Shown: positions 8,993-16,673 of the stretch, in pieces
Layout: the number at the start of each line of letters is the position of its first letter
Numbering within the stretch: the first letter of the stretch is position 1
Assembly (NCBI RefSeq): GCF_004364335.1
Contig: NZ_SOCR01000003.1
Span: forward strand, 372,001-436,000
Reading direction: 5' to 3'
From: Pseudomonas graminis
Lineage (GTDB): Bacteria > Pseudomonadota > Gammaproteobacteria > Pseudomonadales > Pseudomonadaceae
Length of the DNA stretch: 64,000 bases
The notes under the pieces: generated by a model
Seen by the model: the letters and a program-made list of their open reading frames with translations, nothing else
Databases searched by the model: none
Told to the model about the DNA's origin: nothing
Position numbers and translations under genes: made by a program

Positions 8993-9019
8993 AAAAAAAA
9001 GCCCGACATGCGTCGGGCT
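8993..9019 (-). terminator. Rho-independent terminator of the first DGSDH-repeat gene
   Basis: On the minus strand an 8-bp stem AGCCCGAC/GTCGGGCT (9000-9007 with 9012-9019) with loop GCAT is followed by a run of eight T residues (8993-9000 on plus as A). It lies 56 bp after the stop of the repeat gene at 9075. Confidence 0.85.
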
Positions 9020-9074
9020 ACAAAGGGAGTTCGGGAGGTGGAACATGAAGCGGTAAACGTGAAGCGGGTAATGC

Positions 9075-9398
9075 TTAGCTGGCGCGGTTGGCACCGACGC
9101 GATCAGCGCCGTCAGAGGCCAGGCGGTTTGCACCGACGTGATCGGAACCGTCAGCAGCCTGGCGGTTATTACCGACGCGGTCAGCGCCGTCAGCGGCGAG
9201 ACGATTGGCGCCGACGTGGTCAGAACCATCGGAAGCCTGACGATAAGAACCGGTGTGCGACGCGTTGGTATGAGAAGAACCGCCTTCTGCTACAACAGTG
9301 CCGTTAAATGCAGAGTGCTGTTCGGAAGCCGGCAGAGCGAATGCGCTCGATGCCAGAATGGAAAGGCTAATACCAAAAATAATATTCGACGTTTTCAT
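9075..9398 (-). CDS. Secreted small repeat protein, four DGSDHVGANR/DGADRVG units (paralogue 1)
   Basis: The protein has 107 residues. It starts at ATG 9398 with GGAG eight bases upstream. The signal peptide is clear (MKTSNIIFGISLSILASSAFA, cleavage likely after AFA). A short Ser/His/Thr-rich linker leads into four 13-residue units alternating between (A/S)DGSDHVGANRL and (A/S)DGADRVG(A/N)NRQ types, and it ends GANRAS. The 141-residue paralogue at 9807-10232 has seven such units. The regular D-G-x-D spacing and the Asn/Arg/His content suggest a small solenoid, perhaps metal-binding, in the periplasm or outside the cell. From memory, other Pseudomonas small secreted proteins carry AEGGADR-type repeats; I cannot confirm a relation. 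Function unknown. Confidence 0.7.
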   Translation of the reverse strand: MKTSNIIFGISLSILASSAFALPASEQHSAFNGTVVAEGGSSHTNASHTGSYRQASDGSDHVGANRLAADGADRVGNNRQAADGSDHVGANRLASDGADRVGANRAS

Positions 9399-9493
9399 GA
9401 GTGTTGCTCCAGTAAGTTCAATAATTCTTTCAACTTGGGAATGGAGCCAATGTTACGCGCGTACGGATTAAGTTGAAGTTAACGCTGTTGCTA

Positions 9494-9519
9494 ACGACCA
9501 TCGCTAAAAATGATAGTGG
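9494..9519 (-). promoter_or_regulatory. Conserved upstream element of repeat gene 1
   Basis: On the minus strand this segment reads TATCAtTTTtAGCGATGg and matches a segment upstream of the paralogue (10327-10352). It lies 96-121 bases before the start codon, almost exactly the same distance as in the paralogue (95-120). It could be a promoter or operator, but may simply be retained from the duplication. Confidence 0.4.
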
Positions 9520-9755
9520 GCTGAAATGCCCGGTTTTAAAGCGCTGCAGAGACATTTGCGCTGGAATGGGGCAATTTTCATCATTGAAGGCGATTTTGTC
9601 TGTTGACTCGGAGAGGGTTTATTGCTAGCGCGTCGTATGGAGGGGGATGGGCTGTGGATGATAGTCAGTGGAGTCTGGGGGAGTGCACCGGCTTGATGGC
9701 TCGCAAAAATTCGCCATGCACCCAGTCAAACCAAGGGTTTCAGGTTTTGTCACCA

Positions 9756-9786
9756 AGAAAAATTAAGCCCGGCATAAAGCCGGGCT
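9756..9786 (-). terminator. Rho-independent terminator of the second DGSDH-repeat gene
   Basis: On the minus strand the stem AGCCCGGC/GCCGGGCT (9766-9773 with 9779-9786), loop TTTAT, is followed by TTAATTTTTC. It is 21 bp past the stop codon of the gene at 9807. Confidence 0.8.
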
Positions 9787-9806
9787 GAGAGGACGTCACG
9801 GAGGTA

Positions 9807-10232
9807 TCAGCTCAGACGATTTGCACCAATATGGTCCGAGCCATCAGCGGCCTGGCGGTTGGCACCGACACGGTCAGCGCCGTCAGCAGCGAGGCGATTG
9901 GCACCTACGTGGTCCGAGCCATCAGCGGCCTGGCGATTTGCACCGACGCGGTCGGCACCGTCAGCGGCGAGGCGATTGGCACCTACGTGGTCCGAACCAT
10001 CAGCGGCCTGGCGGTTTGCACCGACACGGTCGGCACCGTCAGCAGCGAGGCGGTTGGCGCCTACGTGGTCAGAGCCGTCAGCAGCAACGCGACCGATGTT
10101 AGTGTGGGACGAGCCGTTTTCTGCAACGACCGCAGCATTAACAGAGTGGTTTGCATCAACAGCGGGAAGTGCAAAGGCGCTGCTGGCAAGAAGGGAGAAA
10201 GCGAGGCCGAAGATCAGTTTGTTAGTTTTCAT
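9807..10232 (-). CDS. Secreted small repeat protein, seven alternating 13-residue units (paralogue 2)
   Basis: The protein has 141 residues, with ATG at 10232 and GGAG upstream. The signal peptide (MKTNKLIFGLAFSLLASSAFA) is close to that of the paralogue at 9075. The mature part has a short variable head (about 30 residues) followed by seven perfect or near-perfect 13-residue units. They alternate strictly: AADGSDHVGANRL four times and AADGADRVGANRQ three times. The last unit has one substitution (DHIGANRLS). The repeats are also nearly identical as DNA, which implies recent expansion or gene conversion. It has its own terminator and upstream element, so the two paralogues are separate transcription units. 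No function is known to me; a beta-solenoid or cation-binding surface protein is a guess. Confidence 0.7.
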   Translation of the reverse strand: MKTNKLIFGLAFSLLASSAFALPAVDANHSVNAAVVAENGSSHTNIGRVAADGSDHVGANRLAADGADRVGANRQAADGSDHVGANRLAADGADRVGANRQAADGSDHVGANRLAADGADRVGANRQAADGSDHIGANRLS

Positions 10233-10326
10233 GGTAGTTGCTCCAGATCGATTTAGTTAGTGGGTAACTCGGTATGGAGTGAACTTTACTCGCCTCGGAA
10301 TTATTAAGAAGTCAATCGTATTGGTA

Positions 10327-10352
10327 GCGATCATCGCTGAAATTGATACTGC
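10327..10352 (-). promoter_or_regulatory. Conserved upstream element of repeat gene 2
   Basis: On the minus strand this reads TATCAaTTTcAGCGATGa, matching the element at 9494-9519. It contains the odd-centred palindrome AGCGATCATCGCT (plus strand), partly lost in the other copy. It sits 95-120 bases before the start codon. Confidence 0.4.
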
Positions 10353-10394
10353 GAAAAGCGATCGTTATTCATGCACTTAGCCGCACCAGCGAAT

Positions 10395-10429
10395 GCAAAA
10401 GGGCAGCTCATGATGAGTGAGCTGCCCTT
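10395..10429 (-). terminator. Rho-independent terminator of the MHS symporter gene
   Basis: On the minus strand a 12-bp perfect stem AAGGGCAGCTCA/TGAGCTGCCCTT (10399-10410 with 10418-10429) is followed by TTTGC. It is 53 bp past the stop codon of the symporter gene. Confidence 0.75.
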
Positions 10430-10481
10430 GATTCACTGCCTTGAAGCGCTGATCGAAGCCGCTCGCCAGCCCTGTCTCGGA

Positions 10482-11804
10482 TCAGTCGGTCTCGATCCGA
10501 GAGTGCTTGCGGGTGTCCTTCATGAACACATACACCAGCAACGACACCGCGATGCACGCCGTGACGTACCAGTAGTACCCAGTCTCCAGGCCAATGCTCT
10601 TGAACCACAGCGCGATGTATTCGGCCGTGCCGCCGAAGATCGACACCGTCAGTGCATACGGCAGGCCGACGCCCAGCGCACGGATCTCGGTAGGGAACAG
10701 TTCGGCTTTCACCACGGCGTTGATCGATGTGTAGCCGCTGACAATGATCAGCGCTGCCATGATCAGGAAGAAAGCGCCCCACCAGCTCTGGATGGTATGC
10801 AGCATGGTGAGGATCGGCACGGTACACAAAGTGCCCAGCACGCCGAAGGCAATCAGAATCGGGCGCCGACCAATCTTGTCAGACAGCGCGCCGATCACCG
10901 GTTGCAACAGCATGAACAGGAACAGCGTGGCGGCAGAAATCGTCGTCGAATCGGTGATGCTCATGCCCACCGTGTTCACCAGGTACTTCTGCATGTAGGT
11001 CGTATAGGTATAGAAGGCCAGCGTGCCGCCCATGGTCAGGCCGACGACGGTCATCAGCTCTTTCGGATGGCGCATCAAGGTGCGCATCAGGCTTTCTTTG
11101 GGTTTGTCCTTCTTGCGGGTGAACGACTCGGTTTCTTCCATCCCGCGACGCAGGAACAGCGCCACCACCGCACACAACGCGCCAATGCCAAACGGGATGC
11201 GCCAGCCCCACGTTTGCAGCTGTTCGGTGGTCAGTGTCTGTTGCAGCACGATCAGCACCGCCAGCGCGATGAGCTGGCCGGAGATCAGCGTCACGTACTG
11301 AAAGCTTGAGAAGAAGCCCCGACGTTCCTTGGTCGCCATCTCGCTGAGGTAAGTCGCCGAGGTGCCGTACTCGCCACCCACCGACAGGCCCTGCAGCAGG
11401 CGGGCGAACACCAGCATGATCGGGGCGCCGACGCCGATGGTTTCATAACCGGGGGTGAGGGCGATGATCAGCGAACCGAAACACATCAGCAGTACCGACG
11501 CCATCAGCGCGGCCTTGCGGCCTTTGCGGTCCGCGTAGAGGCCCATGAGCCAGCCGCCGATAGGACGCATCAAGAAGCCCACGGCAAAGATCGCGGCGGT
11601 GTTGAGCAATTGGGCGGTGGTGTCGCCTTTGGGGAAGAAGACTTTGGCGAAGTAGAGGGAGAAGGCGGCGTAGACGTACCAGTCGTACCACTCGACCATG
11701 TTGCCGACCGATCCGCTGAAAATGGATTTCAGACGACTTCCGGTGGTTTTCTCGGCGACTGGCGTGGCAGCCGTTCCGTGGGAGGCAGAATTGGGGATGG
11801 CCAT
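10482..11804 (-). CDS. MHS-family MFS symporter, 2-oxoglutarate/dicarboxylate type (KgtP-like)
   Basis: The protein has 440 residues with 12 predicted membrane helices. Metabolite:H+ symporter signatures are visible: SVGNMVEWYDWYVYAAFSLYFAK at the first helix, MRPIGGWLMGLYADRKGRKAAL (motif A), LLQGLSVGGEYGTSATYLSEMA in helix 4, and ALSDKIGRRP in the central loop. These proteins import 2-oxoglutarate or related organic acids with protons. The gene has a sigma-54-like promoter at 11867-11882, palindromes at 11926-11976 and a Crc/Hfq motif at 11823-11830. A DctB/DctD-like pair lies upstream beyond the REPIN array. This arrangement fits catabolite-controlled, two-component-induced dicarboxylate uptake, as in the MifSR/PA5530 system of P. 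aeruginosa. Confidence 0.85.
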   Translation of the reverse strand: MAIPNSASHGTAATPVAEKTTGSRLKSIFSGSVGNMVEWYDWYVYAAFSLYFAKVFFPKGDTTAQLLNTAAIFAVGFLMRPIGGWLMGLYADRKGRKAALMASVLLMCFGSLIIALTPGYETIGVGAPIMLVFARLLQGLSVGGEYGTSATYLSEMATKERRGFFSSFQYVTLISGQLIALAVLIVLQQTLTTEQLQTWGWRIPFGIGALCAVVALFLRRGMEETESFTRKKDKPKESLMRTLMRHPKELMTVVGLTMGGTLAFYTYTTYMQKYLVNTVGMSITDSTTISAATLFLFMLLQPVIGALSDKIGRRPILIAFGVLGTLCTVPILTMLHTIQSWWGAFFLIMAALIIVSGYTSINAVVKAELFPTEIRALGVGLPYALTVSIFGGTAEYIALWFKSIGLETGYYWYVTACIAVSLLVYVFMKDTRKHSRIETD

Positions 11805-11822
11805 GGGATTTCCTGCAGGTCA

Positions 11823-11830
11823 TTGTTGTT
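11823..11830 (-). promoter_or_regulatory. Candidate Crc/Hfq catabolite-repression motif in the symporter leader
   Basis: The minus strand reads AACAACAA, an exact AAnAANAA motif, about 7 bases before the AGGAAA ribosome-binding site of the gene starting at 11804. In Pseudomonas, Hfq with Crc blocks translation at such sites. Confidence 0.6.
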
Positions 11831-11866
11831 AGAAGGAACGCATCGAGGCGGTCTGACGACAGTGAT

Positions 11867-11882
11867 AGCAGGAGCTGTGCCA
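11867..11882 (-). promoter_or_regulatory. Candidate sigma-54 (RpoN) promoter of the MHS symporter
   Basis: The minus strand reads TGGCACAGCTCCTGCT. It matches the consensus TGGCACG-N4-TTGCW in all but two specified positions and keeps the essential GG and GC with exact spacing. Predicted transcription start is near 11856, giving a leader of about 50 bases. Confidence 0.75.
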
Positions 11883-11925
11883 AAGGCTGAAAGCCACGGG
11901 CTAGAGGGGTAATGGTGGTGAGGGT

Positions 11926-11941
11926 AAGCGGATATCCGCTT
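11926..11941. promoter_or_regulatory. Palindrome 1, candidate enhancer site for a DctD-like activator
   Basis: This is a perfect 16-bp palindrome, AAGCGGATATCCGCTT, centred about 78 bases upstream of the predicted sigma-54 start. It shares the half-site AGCGGAT with palindrome 2. Confidence 0.6.
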
Positions 11942-11954
11942 GTTGCCTGATACC

Positions 11955-11976
11955 CATGAGCGAAAATCCGCTCATG
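11955..11976. promoter_or_regulatory. Palindrome 2, candidate enhancer site for a DctD-like activator
   Basis: This inverted repeat has core GAGCGAAAATCCGCTC and flanking CAT/ATG symmetry. Its centre is 32 bp (about three helical turns) from palindrome 1, placing both sites on the same DNA face. Confidence 0.6.
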
Positions 11977-12002
11977 GCCCGTTCTGACAGTATCGAAGTC
12001 AG

Positions 12003-13520
12003 TTCCCGGCTGAAGCCGGTCCTACGGACACCGCATGCGCTGGGTAGGACTGGCTTTAGCCGGGAATGCGTCGGGCGTCACACCGCAGGTTTAATGACGT
12101 GCTCCAGATCCGAATGTAGGAGCGCGCTTGCCCGCGAAGGCCTACGTATGGGCGACCGATATGCGTTGGATGTACCGGCCTCTTCGCGGGCAAGCGCGCT
12201 CCTACACTGATCAGCGGTGGACGAATGAGCTTTGGTGGCAGACGCTGGTATCTTCCCGGCTGAAGCCGGTCCTACGGACACCGCATGCGCTGGGTAGGCC
12301 AGGCTTTGGCCAGGAATGCGTCGGGCGTCATCCCGCAGGTTTAATGACGTGCCTCACACCTGGATGTAGGAGCGCGCTTGCCCGCGAAGGCCTACGTATG
12401 GACGACCCGTATGCGTCGGATGTACCGGCCTTTTCGCGGGCAAGCGCGCTCCTACACCGATCAGCGGTGGACAATGAGATGTGGTGGCAGGCACTGGCTC
12501 TTTTCCCGGCTGAAGCCGGTGCTATGGACACCGCATGCGCTGGGTAGGCCAGGCTTTGGCCAGGAATGCGGCGGGTGTCACGCCGCAGAGCAATTGACGG
12601 GCCCCATATCTGAATGTAGGAGCGCGCTTGCCCGCGAAAGCGTAGGCACGGACGACCCGTATGCGTCGGATGTACCGGCCTCTTCGCGGGCAAGCGCGCT
12701 TCTACATCGTTCAGCGGTGGACGAATGAGCTTTGGTGGCAGACGCTGGTATCTTCCCGGCTGAAGCCGGTCCTACGGACACCGCATGCGCTGGGTACGAC
12801 TGGCTTTAGCCGGGAATGCGTCGGGCGTCACACCGCAGATTCAATGACGTGCCTCACACCTGAATGTAGGAGCGCGCTTGCCCGCGAAGGCCTACGTACG
12901 GGCGACCGATATGCGTTGGATGTACCGGCCTCATCGCGGGCAGGCGCGCTCCTACACCGATCAGCGGTGGACAATGAGATGTGGTGGCAGGCACTGGCTC
13001 TTTTCCCGGCTGAAGCCGGTGCTATGGACACCGCATGCGCTGGGTACGACTGGCTTTAGCCGGGAATGCGTCGGGTGTCATCCCGCAGATTTAATGACGT
13101 GCACACCTGGATGTAGGAGCGCGCTTGCCCGCGAAGGCGGACGTATGGGCGACCCGTATGCGTCGGATGTACCGGCCTCTTCGCGGGCAAGCGCGCTCCT
13201 ACACCGATCAGCGGTGGACAACGAGCTGTGGTGGCAGGCACTGGCCTCTTCCCGGCAGAAGCCGGTCCTACGGACACCGCATGCTCTGGGTAGGCCAGGC
13301 TTTGGCCAGGAATGCGGCGGGTGTCACGCCGCAGAGCAATTGACGGGCCCCATATCTGAATGTAGGAGCGCGCTTGCCCGCGAAAGCGTAGGCACGGACG
13401 ACCCGTATGCGTCGGATGTACCGGCCTCTTCGCGGGCAGGCGCGCTCCTACACCGATCAGCGGTGGCCAACGAGCTGTCGTTGCACATACTGGCCTCTTC
13501 CCGGCTGAAGCCGGTCCTAC
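12003..13520. repeat. Tandem REPIN array: six ~250-bp units plus a partial seventh
   Basis: Unit starts (TTCCCGGC) are at 12003, 12253, 12503, 12753, 13003, 13249 and 13498, so the period is 250, 250, 250, 250, 246 and 249 bp. Each unit contains two facing-palindrome pairs. Pair A begins TTCCCGGCTGAAGCCGGT and ends about 60 bp later with its inverted copy. Pair B begins GTAGGAGCGCGCTTGCCCG and ends with its inverted copy, at 12115-12206, 12365-12456, 12615-12706, 12865-12956, 13112-13203 and 13361-13452. Both are REPIN-type structures. Single copies of the same families occur elsewhere in the window (23.8, 26.7, 35.9 and 43.5 kb). The array ends 5 bp before the 3' end of the dctD-like gene. 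No REP-associated transposase (RAYT) gene is in the window. Confidence 0.9.
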
Positions 13521-13525
13521 TCAGA

Positions 13526-14872
13526 TCAGATCTGTGGATGACCTTCAGCCAGGAAGTCCTCGCGCACCAATCCATGTCGCTGCATCTTTTCATTCAGCGT
13601 ACGGCGGGGCAGTTGCAGTTCGTGCATGGCCGCCTTGATGTCGCCCCGGTGCCGTGTCAGCGCCGAGCGAATGCAGTGGGCTTCGAACGCTTCTTGCTGC
13701 GCCACCAGCGACTGACCCACCGGGATGCTTTCTACAGTCCGACCGTCGAGCCCTAATACCTGGCGCTCGGCGGCATTCGCCAGCTCGCGCACGTTGCCGG
13801 GCCAGTCGTGACTGAGCAGGTGACTCAGCTGTTCACCGCTCAATACCGGCGCGCTGCGGCCGAGGCGCTCAGCCGCATTCCGCGAAAAGTGGCTGAACAA
13901 CATCGGGATGTCTTCTCGCCGCTCGCGCAGCGGTGGCAGGCGCAACTCAGCGATGTTCAGCCGATACGCCAGGTCCTCGCGGAAACGCCCGGCCCTGGCT
14001 TCGTCCAGCAGATCAGGTTTGGTCGCGGCAATGATGCGCACATCAATGTCGATGCTCTGGTTCGACCCCAGTCGTTCGATGCGCCGCTCCTGAATCACCC
14101 GCAGCAATTTCACTTGCTGGGCCAGCGGCATGCTCTCGATCTCGTCGAGAAACACCGTGCCGCCGTGGGCGTACTCCAGTTTGCCGATTCGCTTGCCCTG
14201 GGCGCCGGTGAACGCGCCGCTTTCGTGGCCGAACAGCTCGGCTTCGAACAGCTGCTCCGGAATCGCCGCGCAGTTGACCGCAATGAAGGGCTTATCGGCT
14301 CGGGGCCCGAAGTCGTGCAGGCAACGCGCAACCATTTCCTTGCCGCTGCCGGTCTCGCCGCGAATCAGCACATTGACCGGCAGTGGCGAGAGGTCCAGCA
14401 CCTGCCGTCGCAACGTCTGCATGGTCGGCGACATGCCCAGCAGCGTTGCATCCAGACGCGAGCGGTTATCCGCCTGTTCAAGCAGCGCGCGGTTTTTCAG
14501 CACCAGCGCGCGTTTTTCCAATGCCCGCCGCAGGCTGCCGAGCAGGGTTTCCGGGGTGAACGGCTTCTCCAGAAAGTCATAGGCGCCGTCGCGCATGGCG
14601 TCCACGGCCATCGGCACGTCACCGTGGCCGGTCAGCAAGATCACCGGCAAATCGCGATCCCGCCGCTGCAATTCGGCCAGCAACTTCAAACCATCCATGC
14701 CGGGCATGCGCACATCGCTGAGGATCACGCCGGGAAAGTGCTCCGGCAGTTGCGCCAGGCAATCCTCGGCACGGCTGAACAGGCGCACCTCGAACCCGGA
14801 CAGCGTGAGCCACTGCTCCACCGCTTCCCGAATGGGCGCCTCGTCATCCACCACGATTACCGAGTTCAGCAT
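13526..14872 (-). CDS. dctD: Sigma-54-dependent response regulator, DctD/MifR type
   Basis: The protein has 448 residues. The receiver domain has phospho-acceptor Asp53 (ILSDVRMPGMDG) and Lys in EKPF. The AAA+ domain has Walker A GETGSGKE, the sigma-54 contact loop GAFTGA and Walker B GGTVFLDEIE. A Fis-type helix-turn-helix (HRGDIKAAMHELQLPRRTLNEKMQRHGL) ends the protein. This is the complete NtrC-class layout for activating RpoN promoters. It overlaps the kinase gene by 7 bp. The most likely target is the symporter at 10482-11804, which carries a sigma-54 promoter and paired palindromes; that is inference. The DctD name reflects architecture and the DctB partner; MifR of P. aeruginosa is equally apt. 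Confidence 0.85.
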   Translation of the reverse strand: MLNSVIVVDDEAPIREAVEQWLTLSGFEVRLFSRAEDCLAQLPEHFPGVILSDVRMPGMDGLKLLAELQRRDRDLPVILLTGHGDVPMAVDAMRDGAYDFLEKPFTPETLLGSLRRALEKRALVLKNRALLEQADNRSRLDATLLGMSPTMQTLRRQVLDLSPLPVNVLIRGETGSGKEMVARCLHDFGPRADKPFIAVNCAAIPEQLFEAELFGHESGAFTGAQGKRIGKLEYAHGGTVFLDEIESMPLAQQVKLLRVIQERRIERLGSNQSIDIDVRIIAATKPDLLDEARAGRFREDLAYRLNIAELRLPPLRERREDIPMLFSHFSRNAAERLGRSAPVLSGEQLSHLLSHDWPGNVRELANAAERQVLGLDGRTVESIPVGQSLVAQQEAFEAHCIRSALTRHRGDIKAAMHELQLPRRTLNEKMQRHGLVREDFLAEGHPQI

Positions 14873-16629
14873 GGGGCGTCGGCCTCCGGGGCCTTGGTCA
14901 GACAGAAGAAAAACCGCGCGCCGTTGTTAATGTTTTCGGCGCTGAGCCGGCCGCCCAGCTCATGCACGATGGCAAACGAAACCGCGAGCCCCAGGCCCAG
15001 GCCGTCGCCCACCGGTTTGGTGGTGAAGAATGGATCGAAGACGTTGGCCAGGTGTTCTTCGGCAATCCCGCCGCCACTGTCGATGACGGAGACGCACCAG
15101 TGCTCGCTTTGCGCGTCGATGCGGATTTCCAGACGCCTGAGCGGTTTGTCACCCATCGCGTCCAGGGCGTTGCGCATCAGGTTGATCAGCACCTGTTCCA
15201 GCCGAATCGCGTCGCCGCGCACCCAGGCCGGGCGCGTCAGGTCGAGCACACAGCTGACGCGCTCTTCGCGAATCCGTGTGTCCAGCAACAGCAACGCCTG
15301 ATCGACCACGGTGGCCAGATCGAGGCGCTCGCGCAGGCCGCTGGGGCTTTTGCGGGCGAAAGTTTTCAGGTGGCCGGTGAGCGCGGCCATGCGCGTCAGT
15401 TGCTGATCGAGCAGGCTCAACGCCTTGTACGCATCGTCAACACGGCCATGCTCCAGCAACAGGCGCAGTGTGGCGAGTTGCATGCGCTGCGCCGTCAGCG
15501 GCTGGTTGATTTCGTGGGCGAGGGCGGCGGACATCTGCCCGAGCGCCGCCAGCTTGGTCGACTGCACCAAACCGTCCTGCGCGGTTTGCAGGTCCCGCGT
15601 GCGTTCTTCGACCAACCGCTCGAGCTCTTCGCGACTGCGCTGGCGCACCCGTCCAAGGCGCCAGCGCTGATACAGAAACAGCCCGAGAAACACCAGCGTC
15701 AGCCAGATGCCCGCCGCCGCGAGCCCGGCATTGCGCACGTCTTCATTGGCAGGCTGGGGTTTGCGCAGCAGGTGCAAGGTCCAGCCCTCGGTCGGCAGCG
15801 GCATCGACTGCCACAAGAAATCCGCCTGCTCCTTGGGCGCGTCGACGCGGCTGAGCTGGCTGTTCTCGCCGAACGTACGCAGCGGCTCCTGGTGCAAGGG
15901 CGCCAGCGGCTGCTTGTCGTACTGACGCGTGCTGGCCAGTTCGGCGCGGTCCTGATCGGTGAGTGGTCGCAGGGCCCGATAGCGCCAGCTCGGCTGATTG
16001 GCGATGAAAACGATGCCCTTGGCGTCACTGACCAGCAGCAGGTCATCGTTTTGCGCCCAGGTATGTTCCAGGTCCGGAAACTCCAGCTTGACCACCATCG
16101 CGCCGATGAACTGCCCGGCCTCGTCACGCACTGCGTTCGACAGGAAATAGCCCGGGATACCGCTGGTCACGCCGACGGCATAAAAGCGACCGACGCCGTT
16201 GGCGCGGGTTTGTGTGAAGTAGGGGCGAAAGCCGTAGTTGTGGCCCACATAGCTGCTCGGCAAACGCCAGTTGCTGGCGCCGACGGCAAGGCCGTTGCGG
16301 TCGAGCAGTTCCAGGGTGGAGGACTGGGCAGCGCCGTTGATCTGCTCCAGTTTGAGATTGAGCGCCTGGGTGGTGTCGGCGCTGACCGGGCCGCTCAACG
16401 CCGTCCGCAGTTGCGGATCGAGGGCGAGAACCGCCGGCAGTGCCCGGTAGCGTTCGATCAGGGTTTGCAGCGTATTTGCGTAGAGCGCCAGCCGGTCCCG
16501 GGAGCGTTCAGCATCGTCCTCCAGGGTGTGCCGCTGAGCCTGATGCATCGCCAGCGTCGCCGCGATGACGGTGCCGGCGAGGATCAGCAACACATACAGA
16601 ACAAGGCGGGCGGAACGGGGCATGGGCAT
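14866..16629 (-). CDS. dctB: Sensor histidine kinase with periplasmic dCache domain, DctB/MifS type
   Basis: The protein has 587 residues. Membrane helix 1 (about residues 8-26) and helix 2 (about 310-330, AGLAAAGIWLTLVFLGLFLYQ) flank a periplasmic double-Cache sensor. Its segment YVGHNYGFRPYFTQTRANGVGRFYAVGVTSGIPGYFLS is the typical DctB ligand-pocket motif for C4-dicarboxylates or 2-oxoglutarate. A coiled coil follows (SREELERLVEERTRDLQTAQDGL). The H-box is ALAHEINQPL with His372, and the ATPase domain has N, G1 (DSGGGIAEE) and G2 (GDGLGLGLAV) boxes. It would phosphorylate the DctD-like protein encoded just downstream with a 7-bp overlap. A ribosome-binding site (AGGAGG) precedes the ATG. 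Confidence 0.85.
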   Translation of the reverse strand: MPMPRSARLVLYVLLILAGTVIAATLAMHQAQRHTLEDDAERSRDRLALYANTLQTLIERYRALPAVLALDPQLRTALSGPVSADTTQALNLKLEQINGAAQSSTLELLDRNGLAVGASNWRLPSSYVGHNYGFRPYFTQTRANGVGRFYAVGVTSGIPGYFLSNAVRDEAGQFIGAMVVKLEFPDLEHTWAQNDDLLLVSDAKGIVFIANQPSWRYRALRPLTDQDRAELASTRQYDKQPLAPLHQEPLRTFGENSQLSRVDAPKEQADFLWQSMPLPTEGWTLHLLRKPQPANEDVRNAGLAAAGIWLTLVFLGLFLYQRWRLGRVRQRSREELERLVEERTRDLQTAQDGLVQSTKLAALGQMSAALAHEINQPLTAQRMQLATLRLLLEHGRVDDAYKALSLLDQQLTRMAALTGHLKTFARKSPSGLRERLDLATVVDQALLLLDTRIREERVSCVLDLTRPAWVRGDAIRLEQVLINLMRNALDAMGDKPLRRLEIRIDAQSEHWCVSVIDSGGGIAEEHLANVFDPFFTTKPVGDGLGLGLAVSFAIVHELGGRLSAENINNGARFFFCLTKAPEADAPC

Positions 16630-16673
16630 GACCTCCTTTCAGTGGCTGGCGCATTCGCCCCCGGATTCCTGCC

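Noticed and set aside
8876..9229. N-terminal extension of the flavin reductase
   Set aside because: The extension crosses a terminator and part of the neighbouring repeat gene; ATG 8875 has a good AGGAA site.
9821..10260. Open frames on the plus strand across the DGSDH repeats
   Set aside because: They exist only because 39-bp repeats keep all frames open; no signal peptide or ribosome-binding site, whereas the minus strand has both plus a terminator.
12003..13520. Open frames within the repeat array on both strands (for example 12878-13756)
   Set aside because: They run through REPIN palindromes, shift frame between units because 250 is not a multiple of three, and have no ribosome-binding sites. 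The array is non-coding.
12003..13520. CRISPR-like regular repeat
   Set aside because: Units are about 250 bp, internally palindromic and the 'spacers' are also repeats; no cas genes nearby.
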